Part shown: in pieces, positions 49,223 to 57,849 of the stretch | Numbering within the stretch: the first letter of the stretch is position 1 | Layout: the number at the start of each line of letters is the position of its first letter | Assembly: GCA_020342235.1 (NCBI GenBank) | Contig: CP073217.1 | Location: 744,001-808,000 of the forward strand | Direction: 5' to 3' | DNA: 64,000 nucleotides | Origin: Saccharomycopsis phalli | Taxonomy: Eukaryota; Ascomycota; Saccharomycetes; Ascoideales; Saccharomycopsidaceae | Translations under genes and position numbers: made by a program | Notes under the pieces: generated by a model | Database searches by the model: none | What the model was told of the DNA's origin: nothing | Seen by the model: only the letters and a program-made list of their open reading frames with translations

Positions 49223-49388
49223 CACGTGACAAGCTATTAGTGTTTGACTAAGCACAGTAACACGTGACAAAATATTAGTACATGACTAAGCACATATATG
49301 CACCACGTGACAATTTGCTAATATTTGACTAAGCAGATTTATGCATCACGTGACGGGCCATACTTGAGGAATCTGTTTGTATCACGTG
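49223..49388. promoter_or_regulatory. Tandem CACGTGAC / TGACTAAG array in the divergent TIM54-IRS4 promoter
   Basis: Five CACGTG boxes lie at 49223, 49261, 49304, 49347 and 49383, spaced 38, 43, 43 and 36 bp. Four read CACGTGAC. Between boxes 1-2, 2-3 and 3-4 sits the same TGACTAAGCA element, a near match to AP-1/Gcn4/Yap half-sites. The region is thus a degenerate tandem repeat of about 40 bp carrying both a bHLH site and a bZIP-like site. It spans the whole intergenic space of two divergent genes. Confidence 0.85.
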
Positions 49389-49430
49389 GCACTAGGAACA
49401 AATCCACAACTGGGTTTTGGTGCGATACGA

Positions 49431-51284
49431 ATGTTAGGCAGCAAACTGAGGAAGGCCAAGCGGCGGCTGACTCTTGAAAACACGCCCACTAGCAGCACGT
49501 CATCATTAGCTGCCCAGGCTGCTGCCTTGACATTTTCCAAGACAAGTTCGGCCCATGAGAGCCAAGCCACTCCCGAGAAGATGCCACCTCGAAAGAAGAG
49601 CGATGGTTGCTGTGGATTGGCAAACGGCTCTTCTTACGCTGGATCGTCGCCGCTGGTGTGCGACCAGGGCAAGAAGTTCAAGAAGCCTACCGACGGGCCG
49701 TATCCGCAGTCGCCAGGTGTCAAGAAGCAGATATCCCGGTCCTCCATGTATGGGAAACCAGCCAAGCCAGAGGGTCTGGCGGCACTTACCGCAGCGGCAT
49801 TGGCAGCCAAGACGATTTCTGGGCAGGAGAGCCAGTACCATCTGCAAAACAAGGTGGCCTTATCGAGCACTGGGTTTCTCCAGCCACCGACCGATGTGAA
49901 CAAGCTGGCGAACCGGCTGAGCAGCCGCACTTCGAGCCGGTCGATTGTGTCGTTCAATTCCGACCAGCAGGGCCGACCGAAGCTGGAAGAAGACTCCTCG
50001 TCCGAGTCGCTAGCCGACGACGACAAGAGAAGCAAATCTACCAAAAAGACCAAGCCCTTGGACCATCTGGCGTCGCAAGAGTTGCTTGACCCGAGGCTCC
50101 GCACCATGACCCCGCCCAGACTCCTCCAACGCGACTCCACATACACCATTGGGTCCATCAGCCAGCATTCGCTTCCTAGCCGCATCCAAAGCACTCCCAC
50201 AAGCCGACGGGCCAGTGTGGATGCAGTGGGCTACAAAGTCGGCCGGGAAGAGCCATTTTTGGCACCGCAAAAGATCCCTGCGCTCACAAACCAGAGGTCC
50301 AACCAGAGTATGAGTTCAGCCGGGTCGTCACTCTCGCAAAGACTGAGTGGATCGGCACGTTCTCCCAAGAAGAAGACTCTTGCAACCAGAGACAGTTTCT
50401 ACGGGGTACAGCCGCGACGATTGTCACAGGCGATGCTGCAGGACAGCTTCACGTTCTTGCTGGCACTTTCAGTGAGCGGCGACAGTCTTGTGGGCGAAAA
50501 GAAGCCCTTGGCGGTTTCGGGTGAGTCGGACTACGAGTCGGACTCCATGAGCGACGGAGAGTTGCCCCAGTACCCATTACGAGTCTCTGAGCCACGATCG
50601 CACAACAATGCTGGTATCGCACTTAAGCAGCGAGGCAAGAAGGTGTTACGGGACTTGGGTATCAAGCACAACTCGGAGCATGCTCCGGCTGGAAAAGCCG
50701 ACATGTACGCCTTGACGAACCACGGCCGGCCGCTGCAGACAATCGGCACGAAACCGGTTCTGCTCCGCAAGACGATGCGGAAGGACAAGAAGAAGCAGAA
50801 GGATTTCAACGAGGACAAGCCGTGGAAGCACCACCGGTCGATCACCATCAGCGAGCAGGAAAAGAAGCGGTATGAGGGCGTGTGGGTCGCGAACCGTGGG
50901 TTGTACATGGTGATGTTACGGACTCCTGTCAACAGCACGGATCTGGACGACACTACTGACAAATGCTACGACGCAGCCAATGCGGTCTCGACGTCGTTGC
51001 ACCAAGGGCCCTGCCATCCTTCTCAGTTGGTGCATGGGTATGTGGTGCGCAGCATTTGGCGGCGCAGCAATCTTTCAGATGGCATTTTGGAGAAGATCTG
51101 GGAGTTGGTGGCGGTGCGGCACGATGGCACATTGAATCGGGACGAGTTTATTTGCGGGATGTGGCTTGTGGACCAGTGTTTGTACGGGCGGAAGTTGCCG
51201 CAGATTGTCAGTGACGATGTGTGGAATAGTGCTAGGAAAATGGCTGTTTCGTTTAGCAAGAAGAAGTATAGAAAGGATAGGTAG
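49431..51284 (+). CDS. IRS4: EH-domain protein, Irs4/Tax4-like
   Basis: Yeast Irs4 and Tax4 bind and activate the inositol 5-phosphatase Inp51, lowering PI(4,5)P2, and influence autophagy and cell wall signalling. The start at ATG 49431 gives 617 aa (yeast 615). The N-terminal 480 residues are long, disordered and Ser/Lys/Arg-rich (LGSKLRKAKRRLTLENTP; RRASVDAVGY). The C-terminal EH domain (about 500-605) begins ITISEQEKKRYEGVWVANRG and continues LVHGYVVRSIWRRSNL, ILEKIWELVAVRHDGTLNRDEF and ICGMWLVDQCLYGRKLP. The Trp and EF-hand-like loop (RHDGTLNRDEF) are intact. Confidence 0.9.
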   Translation: MLGSKLRKAKRRLTLENTPTSSTSSLAAQAAALTFSKTSSAHESQATPEKMPPRKKSDGCCGLANGSSYAGSSPLVCDQGKKFKKPTDGPYPQSPGVKKQISRSSMYGKPAKPEGLAALTAAALAAKTISGQESQYHLQNKVALSSTGFLQPPTDVNKLANRLSSRTSSRSIVSFNSDQQGRPKLEEDSSSESLADDDKRSKSTKKTKPLDHLASQELLDPRLRTMTPPRLLQRDSTYTIGSISQHSLPSRIQSTPTSRRASVDAVGYKVGREEPFLAPQKIPALTNQRSNQSMSSAGSSLSQRLSGSARSPKKKTLATRDSFYGVQPRRLSQAMLQDSFTFLLALSVSGDSLVGEKKPLAVSGESDYESDSMSDGELPQYPLRVSEPRSHNNAGIALKQRGKKVLRDLGIKHNSEHAPAGKADMYALTNHGRPLQTIGTKPVLLRKTMRKDKKKQKDFNEDKPWKHHRSITISEQEKKRYEGVWVANRGLYMVMLRTPVNSTDLDDTTDKCYDAANAVSTSLHQGPCHPSQLVHGYVVRSIWRRSNLSDGILEKIWELVAVRHDGTLNRDEFICGMWLVDQCLYGRKLPQIVSDDVWNSARKMAVSFSKKKYRKDR

Positions 51285-51847
51285 GAGGGGGAAGTAAAGT
51301 GGGGAATTAAAGTGAGGAAATAAAGTGAGGAAGTAAAGTGGGGAATTAAAGTGAGGAAGTAAAGTGAGGAAGTAAGAAGTGAAATGAAGAAGGCAAGTGT
51401 GGAAGTAAGAAGTAAAGTGAAGAAGTAAAAAGTAAAATAAAGAAGCAAGAAGTGGACAAGTGAAATAGAGCAAAGAGTAAATGAATAGATACCCACTGAG
51501 TTGCACCGTTCCTTGGCCAATTCAAGCCAATCAATGGAATATGGCAACTCAGCAACCATATTTTTAAAAGTCAATTGAATAATTAGTAATGAATCAAATA
51601 ATAATACAACATACTATAACTCAATTAAAGTCATTTGGTAAGAAAACGCGTGCCAACCCCGGCATAAATAACCAGTGGCAGAAACCAATCTCTTACGTAC
51701 TACAAATTAGCCACCACTACAACTAATAACCACTACAACTAATAACCACTACAACTAATAACCACCACTACAACCAATGGCCAGACCCATCGCTACATTT
51801 GCATCATAATTTACACATTCTTTTACGTAGATACTGGTCCTCACCAA
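51285..51847. other. Intergenic with AAGTAAAGTGAGG-type repeats
   Basis: 51295-51480 is a purine-rich array of gaggaagtaaagtg/gggaattaaa units, probably in the IRS4 3' UTR. 51715-51775 repeats accactacaactaata. It lies between convergent IRS4 and RPB4. No gene seen. Confidence 0.6.
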
Positions 51848-52426
51848 CTAGTTTGGCGTCTCATACGTCCGAAGCTGGTTCAATATCCCCAACAATTCCT
51901 CATCCGTCCGCTTCTTCCCCAAACTAGGAATCAACGTCTTGGCCTCATCCGGTTCATCACATGTCAACGAGCCCAACTGCGCAATCTCAAAAGGATGCAA
52001 CGTCGTCTCGCCTTCCTCAAACTCTTTTGTGCGAAGCAAGTTCTCCACCACAGAACACGTCTCCTGGTCCTTGAACCGCGAAAATCTATTCAAATACTCC
52101 AACGTCTTCTTCAACATCTCGTTAGCACCTGGCGCTAGTGCCACCTTTGCCACGATCTCGTCGTCGTCGTCATTGTCATCAGGCGCACTCACAACACCCC
52201 GCTTTGCCTCCATAACTTTCTTCCGCTCCTTGAGCGCCTCCCTGATCAAGATCCGTGCCTCTGACAAATTGAGAGCCACCAACTGCTGGGGGTTCCCGTC
52301 GTGGTCGATCTGGGTCTCTGAAAATTCCGGCCCAAGCTCAAGCAAAGCAGCATTTTCCTGCTCGCTTGCACCCGTGATGTTCCGTCGTTTCCGTTGAGTG
52401 CCTAGTGTCGACGTAGAGACATTCAT
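51848..52426 (-). CDS. RPB4: RNA polymerase II subunit Rpb4
   Basis: Forms the Rpb4/Rpb7 stalk of RNA polymerase II, used in initiation, stress response and mRNA fate. The 192-aa protein (yeast 221) has the N-terminal tip segment [34 protein letters not shown]. An acidic spacer ([10 protein letters not shown]) shorter than in yeast follows, then the helical HRDC-like C-terminal domain ([28 protein letters not shown]). It ends with the conserved [11 protein letters not shown] and [14 protein letters not shown] and the helix [15 protein letters not shown]. The start is ATG 52426. It is divergent from TIM17, with 105 bp between the start codons. Confidence 0.96.
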   Translation of the reverse strand: MNVSTSTLGTQRKRRNITGASEQENAALLELGPEFSETQIDHDGNPQQLVALNLSEARILIREALKERKKVMEAKRGVVSAPDDNDDDDEIVAKVALAPGANEMLKKTLEYLNRFSRFKDQETCSVVENLLRTKEFEEGETTLHPFEIAQLGSLTCDEPDEAKTLIPSLGKKRTDEELLGILNQLRTYETPN

Positions 52427-52531
52427 GTTGCTGTTTTACCTAGTGGTGTTTATCCAGCCTTATTTTTCAGGTTGCGTGCCCGCGCACAGGCATTTGGGTG
52501 GGTGAAAATTTTGGATAATGGCAACCACATC

Positions 52532-53075
52532 ATGTCCAGTTCTGAGGGTGACCATACTAGAGAGCCTTGTCCTTTTGTGATTATCAACGATTTCGGTGGC
52601 GCCTTTGCCATGGGTGTATGTATTTTCCTGATTTTTTTTTCTTTTGTTTTGAACTTCTACTAACGCCAAGGCCATTGGAGGCACTATATGGCACGGAATA
52701 AAAGGGTTTAGAAACTCGCCCTTTGGCGAGAGAAGAATAGGCGCTCTTTCTGCTATCAAGGCAAGAGCCCCGGTTGTCGGAGGAAATTTCGGTGTTTGGG
52801 GTGGTCTTTTTTCCACCTATGACTGTGCCGTCAAAGCAGTAAGAAAGAGAGAGGATCACTGGAACGCCATCATTGCCGGATTCTTCACCGGTGGATCGTT
52901 GGCTGTTAGAAGCGGCTGGAAGCACGCCCGGAACTCCGCTATAAGTTGTGCGGTGTTTCTCGCGTTGATTGAAGGAGCAGGAATCTTGATACAAAAATAT
53001 ATGGCGCAAAGCTCGCAGCAAGAGACCATTCGGCAGATGCAAGCGCAAATGCCACAGCAAGCAATGGCACCGTAG
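52532..53075 (+). CDS. TIM17: Mitochondrial inner membrane translocase subunit Tim17, spliced
   Basis: A core channel and gating subunit of the TIM23 presequence translocase. Exon 1 is 52532-52615 (28 codons, ending GGAFAMG), the intron is 52616-52670 (55 nt), and exon 2 is 52671-53075. The joined 162-aa protein (yeast 158) reads [22 protein letters not shown] then [17 protein letters not shown]. After that it runs through [21 protein letters not shown] and the four-helix Tim17/22/23 fold with GxxxG motifs, ending in a Gln/Met-rich tail ([13 protein letters not shown]). The conserved N-terminal Asp/Arg pair and the two Cys residues (one near 14, one near 78) expected for the Tim17 disulfide are present. 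The reading frame is broken without splicing. Confidence 0.95.
52616..52670 (+). other. TIM17: Intron of TIM17
   Basis: 55 nt, donor GTATGT, a pyrimidine-rich middle (long T run), branch TACTAAC followed after only six bases by the 3' splice site (GCCAAG). It is phase 0. Removal joins the conserved AFAMG and AIGG motifs exactly. Confidence 0.93.
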
Positions 53076-53796
53076 TGGGAAGGTAATAGGATTGGAGTCT
53101 GAACATGTATATATGTATTTATTTTGTGTTTACAAACGATTGAATAATACTATAGTGGGTGTAGCCAAGTCTGGGTGTTTCCAGTTGGAATAAAAGTGTA
53201 ATGGTAAACTGGTGTAGGAAAGTCATGGCTAGTTTCCAAGCGGGAATTCTAGTTGTAAGTGTTTAGATGCGAATATTATAGAATTGTAGTTATGGATAAT
53301 TGTAGTTTTCAATGTAAAGTTGTATTACAACGACCTTGACTTGGACATTTACATTTACATTTTAATTTTACATTTCACACTTATATTTTACATTTCACAC
53401 TTATATTGTACATTTCACACTTACATTTTACATTTCACACTTGACATTTTGTAGGCATTGATATTTTCACATTTTCTATGCACTTGATATTTTCACGTTT
53501 TCCAAACATTTGACATTTTTCACATTTTCGAGGCACTTGACATTTTCACATTCTATATATAAACACTTTCCATTTCATTTTATAAACACTTGACATTTCA
53601 CATTTATAAACACATCCTATCTCATTTTATAAACACATTCTATTTCACATTTGCGACTTGGTACTTCACGTTTATAAACACTTGCTATTTCACATTTATA
53701 ACACTTAACAGCTCACTTATAAACACTTTCTATTTCACATTTACAGCACTTGCTATTTCACATTTCACATTCTCATAACATAGTACCCATCTAACA
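53076..53796. other. Intergenic with ACATTTCACACTT-type repeats
   Basis: From about 53345 to 53770 the DNA is a decaying repeat of (t)acatttcacacttat and, later, tataaacac(t/a)t(t)...catttca units of irregular length. It lies between convergent TIM17 and SNU114. No gene seen. Confidence 0.6.
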
Positions 53797-56694
53797 TTAC
53801 AATATCCCATTCTCCCTAAGCTTGTCCATCATCTCACTATCCAAATACTTCTCAAGACTAGGCTCATCACTCAACCCTTTCTTCCGCCGCGTCTTTATCA
53901 CAAAGTCCCGGGCCAAACTTTCAGGCAACGCAGGCTTCAACTTTGGAATAAACGCATCCACGTCCAATGGATCACCACTCACCACGCCCCAGCCGTCAAA
54001 CTTCAAAAAACACATGGCCTGGCCCTGTGTAAGCAACCTAATATCGGTTTCAAACCCAAAAGAGTCCATCACAGGCACCGTGGCCTCACATTTATACATT
54101 TGCGTCGCACAAATCGGCCGCTGGCTGACCAAATGCCCTCTTCTTTTACCCAAAATCTTCTCCACCGCACCAATGGCAGGCTTGGTGCATGTGACATAGA
54201 CTTTGTAAAGCGGCTCGCTAACCCGAGGACTCGAAGTAAGGAAGCTCGCATAGCAAGCCTTGCGCACCATTGGTAAGATCTGGCCAGGGCCCTTTTCAAG
54301 CGGACTCTCGGGGATGTCTGCGGCAATGATTTTGAACTTGACATTTCTCATTGGCTCGTCGCAAAGCGGGCCCAGCTTCGTGGCCCATGTGAACCCCTGG
54401 ATGATGGACTCCTTAATGGATAAGAGCTGTTTCTTGTCCACCTCGTCGTCCAACGTGTCGTCCAAAAGTATGTTTGTGCCTTCTACTGCCCAGATGGACC
54501 GTGCAGCAAGCGAATCCCAGCCGTACAGCAGCTGAAACAACTTTGAAACTTGTCGGGGAGCCATCTGGGCAAGGTTCGACAACTTCCCCGAGGCAATGTC
54601 GTCGGAGATTTGCGGCTCGAGCGGCTCGCAGATGACGCTGATGGAACTTCTTTTATTGTTTGACTCCACCGTGAGCTTGGTTAGCGACTGCTCAACTACG
54701 GTCTCTTGGAACTTGACAAACGGCTCAGAAACTTTGATTTCCAAGTTGTTGGCAAACAAGTATCGCACGTCGTACAACAAGCAGTCCAAGTACAACTCAC
54801 CGGTGCCTGAGATGATGTACTCTCCGCTTTCCTCGACCTTGACATGTGCTCCGGGATAGCTTTTGTTGGCGCTCTGGAGCGAGGCCAACAAGTCCGGCAA
54901 ATGGGACGGGAGCGTTGGCTTGATGCTGACTTTGAATACCGAATCAGAGAGATAGTCAATCTGCTTGAACGGAACGAGCAGCCCCGTGAAATCGGAGCCG
55001 TACAATGTCGCCGATTTACTGACAACTGTGGCCATGTCTCCGCCAATGAGACATATGGTTCCTGCAGCCACGCTCTCCACCTCAAACGAGTATCGTGCGC
55101 ATGGGATTCTGAGCTCCTTGATTTCCATCTCAATGACGTCCTCAATGTCGCCGTGTTTGAACGACTCCTGGAGAACTTTGACCGTTTGTCCGACAGCCAA
55201 TGTCCCAGAATACACTCGAGTGAGGGCGAAAAACTTGTCTGAATCAGTGACAGTAACCAACTTACATATGTTGGCGACGAGCTGGTTTGCCGCAGAGCAC
55301 TGTTTTCCCAACTGGAACGTGGTGTTGCTGTCCAATTGCGTAAACGGAACGTCCAAAACCGCAGCGAGTTTTGTAGCTGCACTTTCGACTGGAGACGGAC
55401 AATGAGCCTCGAGCATGTCAACCAAGCCGAGATTACCGGCAAATATCTGCTCGCAGATGCTGGTCAACACCACGTGCGAATCCTCCCGGTATATCTTGTC
55501 CAGAAGCGACACTCGGAACGCACTGTACAAGGTGTCGGCCAATTCGCGCAGGTCTTGGGACACGGCTAGCGCAAACACCTTGTACAAGGGCAACAAAATA
55601 AACTCGATAAACGTGTTTTGCCGCGCCATGTCGCTTGGCTTCTTCTTGTAGAACGACCCACTCGCCTTGTCGTAGCAAATACTGTCTCCCCAAAGCCGCT
55701 TGGCAAACTGGCATACGTCAGCATCCACCCGGTTCATGTCAAGGTACTTTTGGGCAAACGACTGCAAGCTAAAGGCAAACTTCAACGAAGCAGACGCAAA
55801 GACAACGTTACCAATGCCCGGCGAAAACGTCCGTTGGTGCAAATAGTCCGCTCCCAAGGATGCAATGGTGCTGCCAAAATACTGGTTGGCTTCCGCAAGC
55901 ACATGGCGGATTTTGTAGTACGCATCCAACACTGGAAGCTTCAACTCTAGCATTAAGCGGTCAATCTTGTTGATCACCACGACAACCGGGGTGTTGTGCA
56001 CTATACTGTTTTTAAGGGCCATTTTGTCCATCTCCGTAACTCCTTCCACCACATCAAGCACCAACATCGAGGTATCGGCGATTCGCTGACACGTCGCCAC
56101 TTCGTCAATAAAGTCCAAATGTCCAGGAGTATCTAGGAAGTTCACGCTCAACGACCGCAGAGTACCCTGTAGTAGCAAGTTTGCACTCGACGTCTTCAAA
56201 GACATGCCCTTTTCAATCTCCAACTTGTGGTTATCGGAGTATCTAATCGGGAGATTGTCCTTGGTGACCAACGCAGGGTTCTCCCGTAGCAACTCCTTGT
56301 GTGTCTGCAACATCATCATGTCCAAGAGACTCGTCTTGCCCGAATGGAGGTTTCCTACAAGGCACACGTTCCGCACCCGCTCAGGCGTGGTATCGTTCAA
56401 GTAGACTAGATATTCCCGGGAAAAGTCGGCACTCGGCAAACTGGGCTCCTCAATTATCACGTTTTTTCTAACCTCAGGCTGTATAAGCGGCTCATTCAGC
56501 CCTTCAGAGTCGCCTGGTGCATGCACCTTCACCTCCACTGACGGACCAAATGTCTCTCTGATGCCGGGATACTTGGTAATTTGCTGCTCAGACGAGACAA
56601 CCAACGCCGTAGATGGCTCATCTACCAACTCCTCTTCTTCTGATCCCGACTCCTCGCCAAGGTAGTTTCCAAACTCATCATAGAGGTCATCCAT
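53797..56694 (-). CDS. SNU114: U5 snRNP GTPase Snu114
   Basis: An EF-G/EF-2-like GTPase of the U5 snRNP that governs U4/U6 unwinding by Brr2 and spliceosome disassembly. The start at ATG 56694 gives 965 aa (yeast 1008) and the family opening MDDLYDEFGNYLG. After an acidic N-terminal region comes the G domain, with P-loop VGNLHSGKTSL (about 113-123), DTPGHLDF and NKIDR. The EF-2 domains II-V follow (LPSHLPDLLASLQSANKSYPGAHVKVEESGEYIISGTGELYLDCL; SFGFETDIRLLTQGQAMCFLKFDGW). The gene contains no visible intron. Confidence 0.96.
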   Translation of the reverse strand: MDDLYDEFGNYLGEESGSEEEELVDEPSTALVVSSEQQITKYPGIRETFGPSVEVKVHAPGDSEGLNEPLIQPEVRKNVIIEEPSLPSADFSREYLVYLNDTTPERVRNVCLVGNLHSGKTSLLDMMMLQTHKELLRENPALVTKDNLPIRYSDNHKLEIEKGMSLKTSSANLLLQGTLRSLSVNFLDTPGHLDFIDEVATCQRIADTSMLVLDVVEGVTEMDKMALKNSIVHNTPVVVVINKIDRLMLELKLPVLDAYYKIRHVLAEANQYFGSTIASLGADYLHQRTFSPGIGNVVFASASLKFAFSLQSFAQKYLDMNRVDADVCQFAKRLWGDSICYDKASGSFYKKKPSDMARQNTFIEFILLPLYKVFALAVSQDLRELADTLYSAFRVSLLDKIYREDSHVVLTSICEQIFAGNLGLVDMLEAHCPSPVESAATKLAAVLDVPFTQLDSNTTFQLGKQCSAANQLVANICKLVTVTDSDKFFALTRVYSGTLAVGQTVKVLQESFKHGDIEDVIEMEIKELRIPCARYSFEVESVAAGTICLIGGDMATVVSKSATLYGSDFTGLLVPFKQIDYLSDSVFKVSIKPTLPSHLPDLLASLQSANKSYPGAHVKVEESGEYIISGTGELYLDCLLYDVRYLFANNLEIKVSEPFVKFQETVVEQSLTKLTVESNNKRSSISVICEPLEPQISDDIASGKLSNLAQMAPRQVSKLFQLLYGWDSLAARSIWAVEGTNILLDDTLDDEVDKKQLLSIKESIIQGFTWATKLGPLCDEPMRNVKFKIIAADIPESPLEKGPGQILPMVRKACYASFLTSSPRVSEPLYKVYVTCTKPAIGAVEKILGKRRGHLVSQRPICATQMYKCEATVPVMDSFGFETDIRLLTQGQAMCFLKFDGWGVVSGDPLDVDAFIPKLKPALPESLARDFVIKTRRKKGLSDEPSLEKYLDSEMMDKLRENGIL

Positions 56695-57849
56695 TGTGTT
56701 TTTATTTTTCACCCATGCAGAAAAGTCAAAAGTCGCCCATGCCTAGCAGAACTGGGACTGGATGTCAAAAAGTAAAATAATATTATTTATGGTCCATGGC
56801 TATAACAGCTCCAGTAAATGAGATTGGCCGTCTAATAAGAACCGTGCCGCTAAAATAAATATCAAACAAGTCCCATTGGGATGTACAGTTTCCACTTGAT
56901 GACGAAAACTCAGCTTGTGCACTTCTTTTGGTTGGCGAAAACACACCTCTTGTGCTTCAGTTTGCTATTTCACAAATTTGGAGTTTAAGCGTAGACATGG
57001 GAAGTCGAAGATGGCCCGAATCCTTACAATGGAGCACTTGGCTGCAATATGGATCGAATTGTGTTTTGGTGGTGCTTAGTGCTGGATTAATCCACCAACT
57101 TGGCTAATCGAGCTTAACACTAGGTCAGCTAGAGCTTTTGAAAGGAGAAGGTTGTCTAGTGTGATGACGTGTAGTGTTACTTTCCAGGAAAAGTCTTGTA
57201 GTGGGCTGACATTATTTCCTCAGTCTATTAGTTTTTGCCATTTAGTAGTTGGAGGTGTGTTGATAAGATCTTAGGATGTGTTGTTTATCTAGTCTTTAGA
57301 TATTGTTTAACTAGTCTTTGTGCCCAGATTTTGTTTACAGTATATGGCTACAATGGGTCCTTACAACTCAGACCTGCTCGGGTTGTCATTTCTGCTTTGT
57401 AGTATATCATTAACGCAACCTCATCAACTGATTTGGTATGTTTTTCCAATGGAAAAATATTCCACGGCAATGCTAGGATGAAAAGATACACAGATTGATA
57501 ACATGACTATAAACATGTAAAGGCTGATAGAGATCAAAGACTGACGGGTATCAAAGACTGACGGGTATCAAAGACTGACGAAGATCTAGGCCAATAGAGA
57601 TCAAATACCAAGGCTAATAAACGGAATAAATAGGCAATACAAACAATTGGTAATACCTGGAATCCTACATGATGCATTTAACCAAGTACTCGTATACAAT
57701 ACAGGCTTTCCAACGCCAATGGCCTAAGAATTTCCCAATTGATTGACCAAATGCTTCCTCTACAGTTATATCGTGCAGCATCATAATTAAAGTCTATAAA
57801 AAGGTTAGAAAAATCTAAAAAGGGTTAAATAAAGTCTAAAAAGAGCAAA
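56695..57849. other. 1.2-kb intergenic region with degraded repeats
   Basis: A family-2-like tail and body lie at about 56776-56870. The sequence to about 57260 is related to 6940-7480. A 17-bp tandem (atcaaagactgacgggt, three copies) lies at 57532-57582. From 57790 to 57850 are repeats of aaaa(a)ggttaaataaagtct near the 3' end of the next gene. No gene seen. Confidence 0.6.
56776..57260 (-). mobile_element. Degraded family-2-related element, longest copy
   Basis: The left end ataatattatttat, then ccatggctata, gagattggccgtct and aaccgtgccgctaaa match family 2. The following 400 bp share ordered blocks with 6960-7480. If the A/T tail is a 3' end, the element reads on the minus strand and this is the most extended copy, consistent with a non-LTR element whose shorter relatives are truncated. 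No coding sequence is evident. Confidence 0.4.

Noticed and set aside
52584-53060. 158-codon minus-strand frame across TIM17
   Set aside because: Complement of TIM17 exon 2 and its intron; the plus-strand spliced protein is unmistakable.
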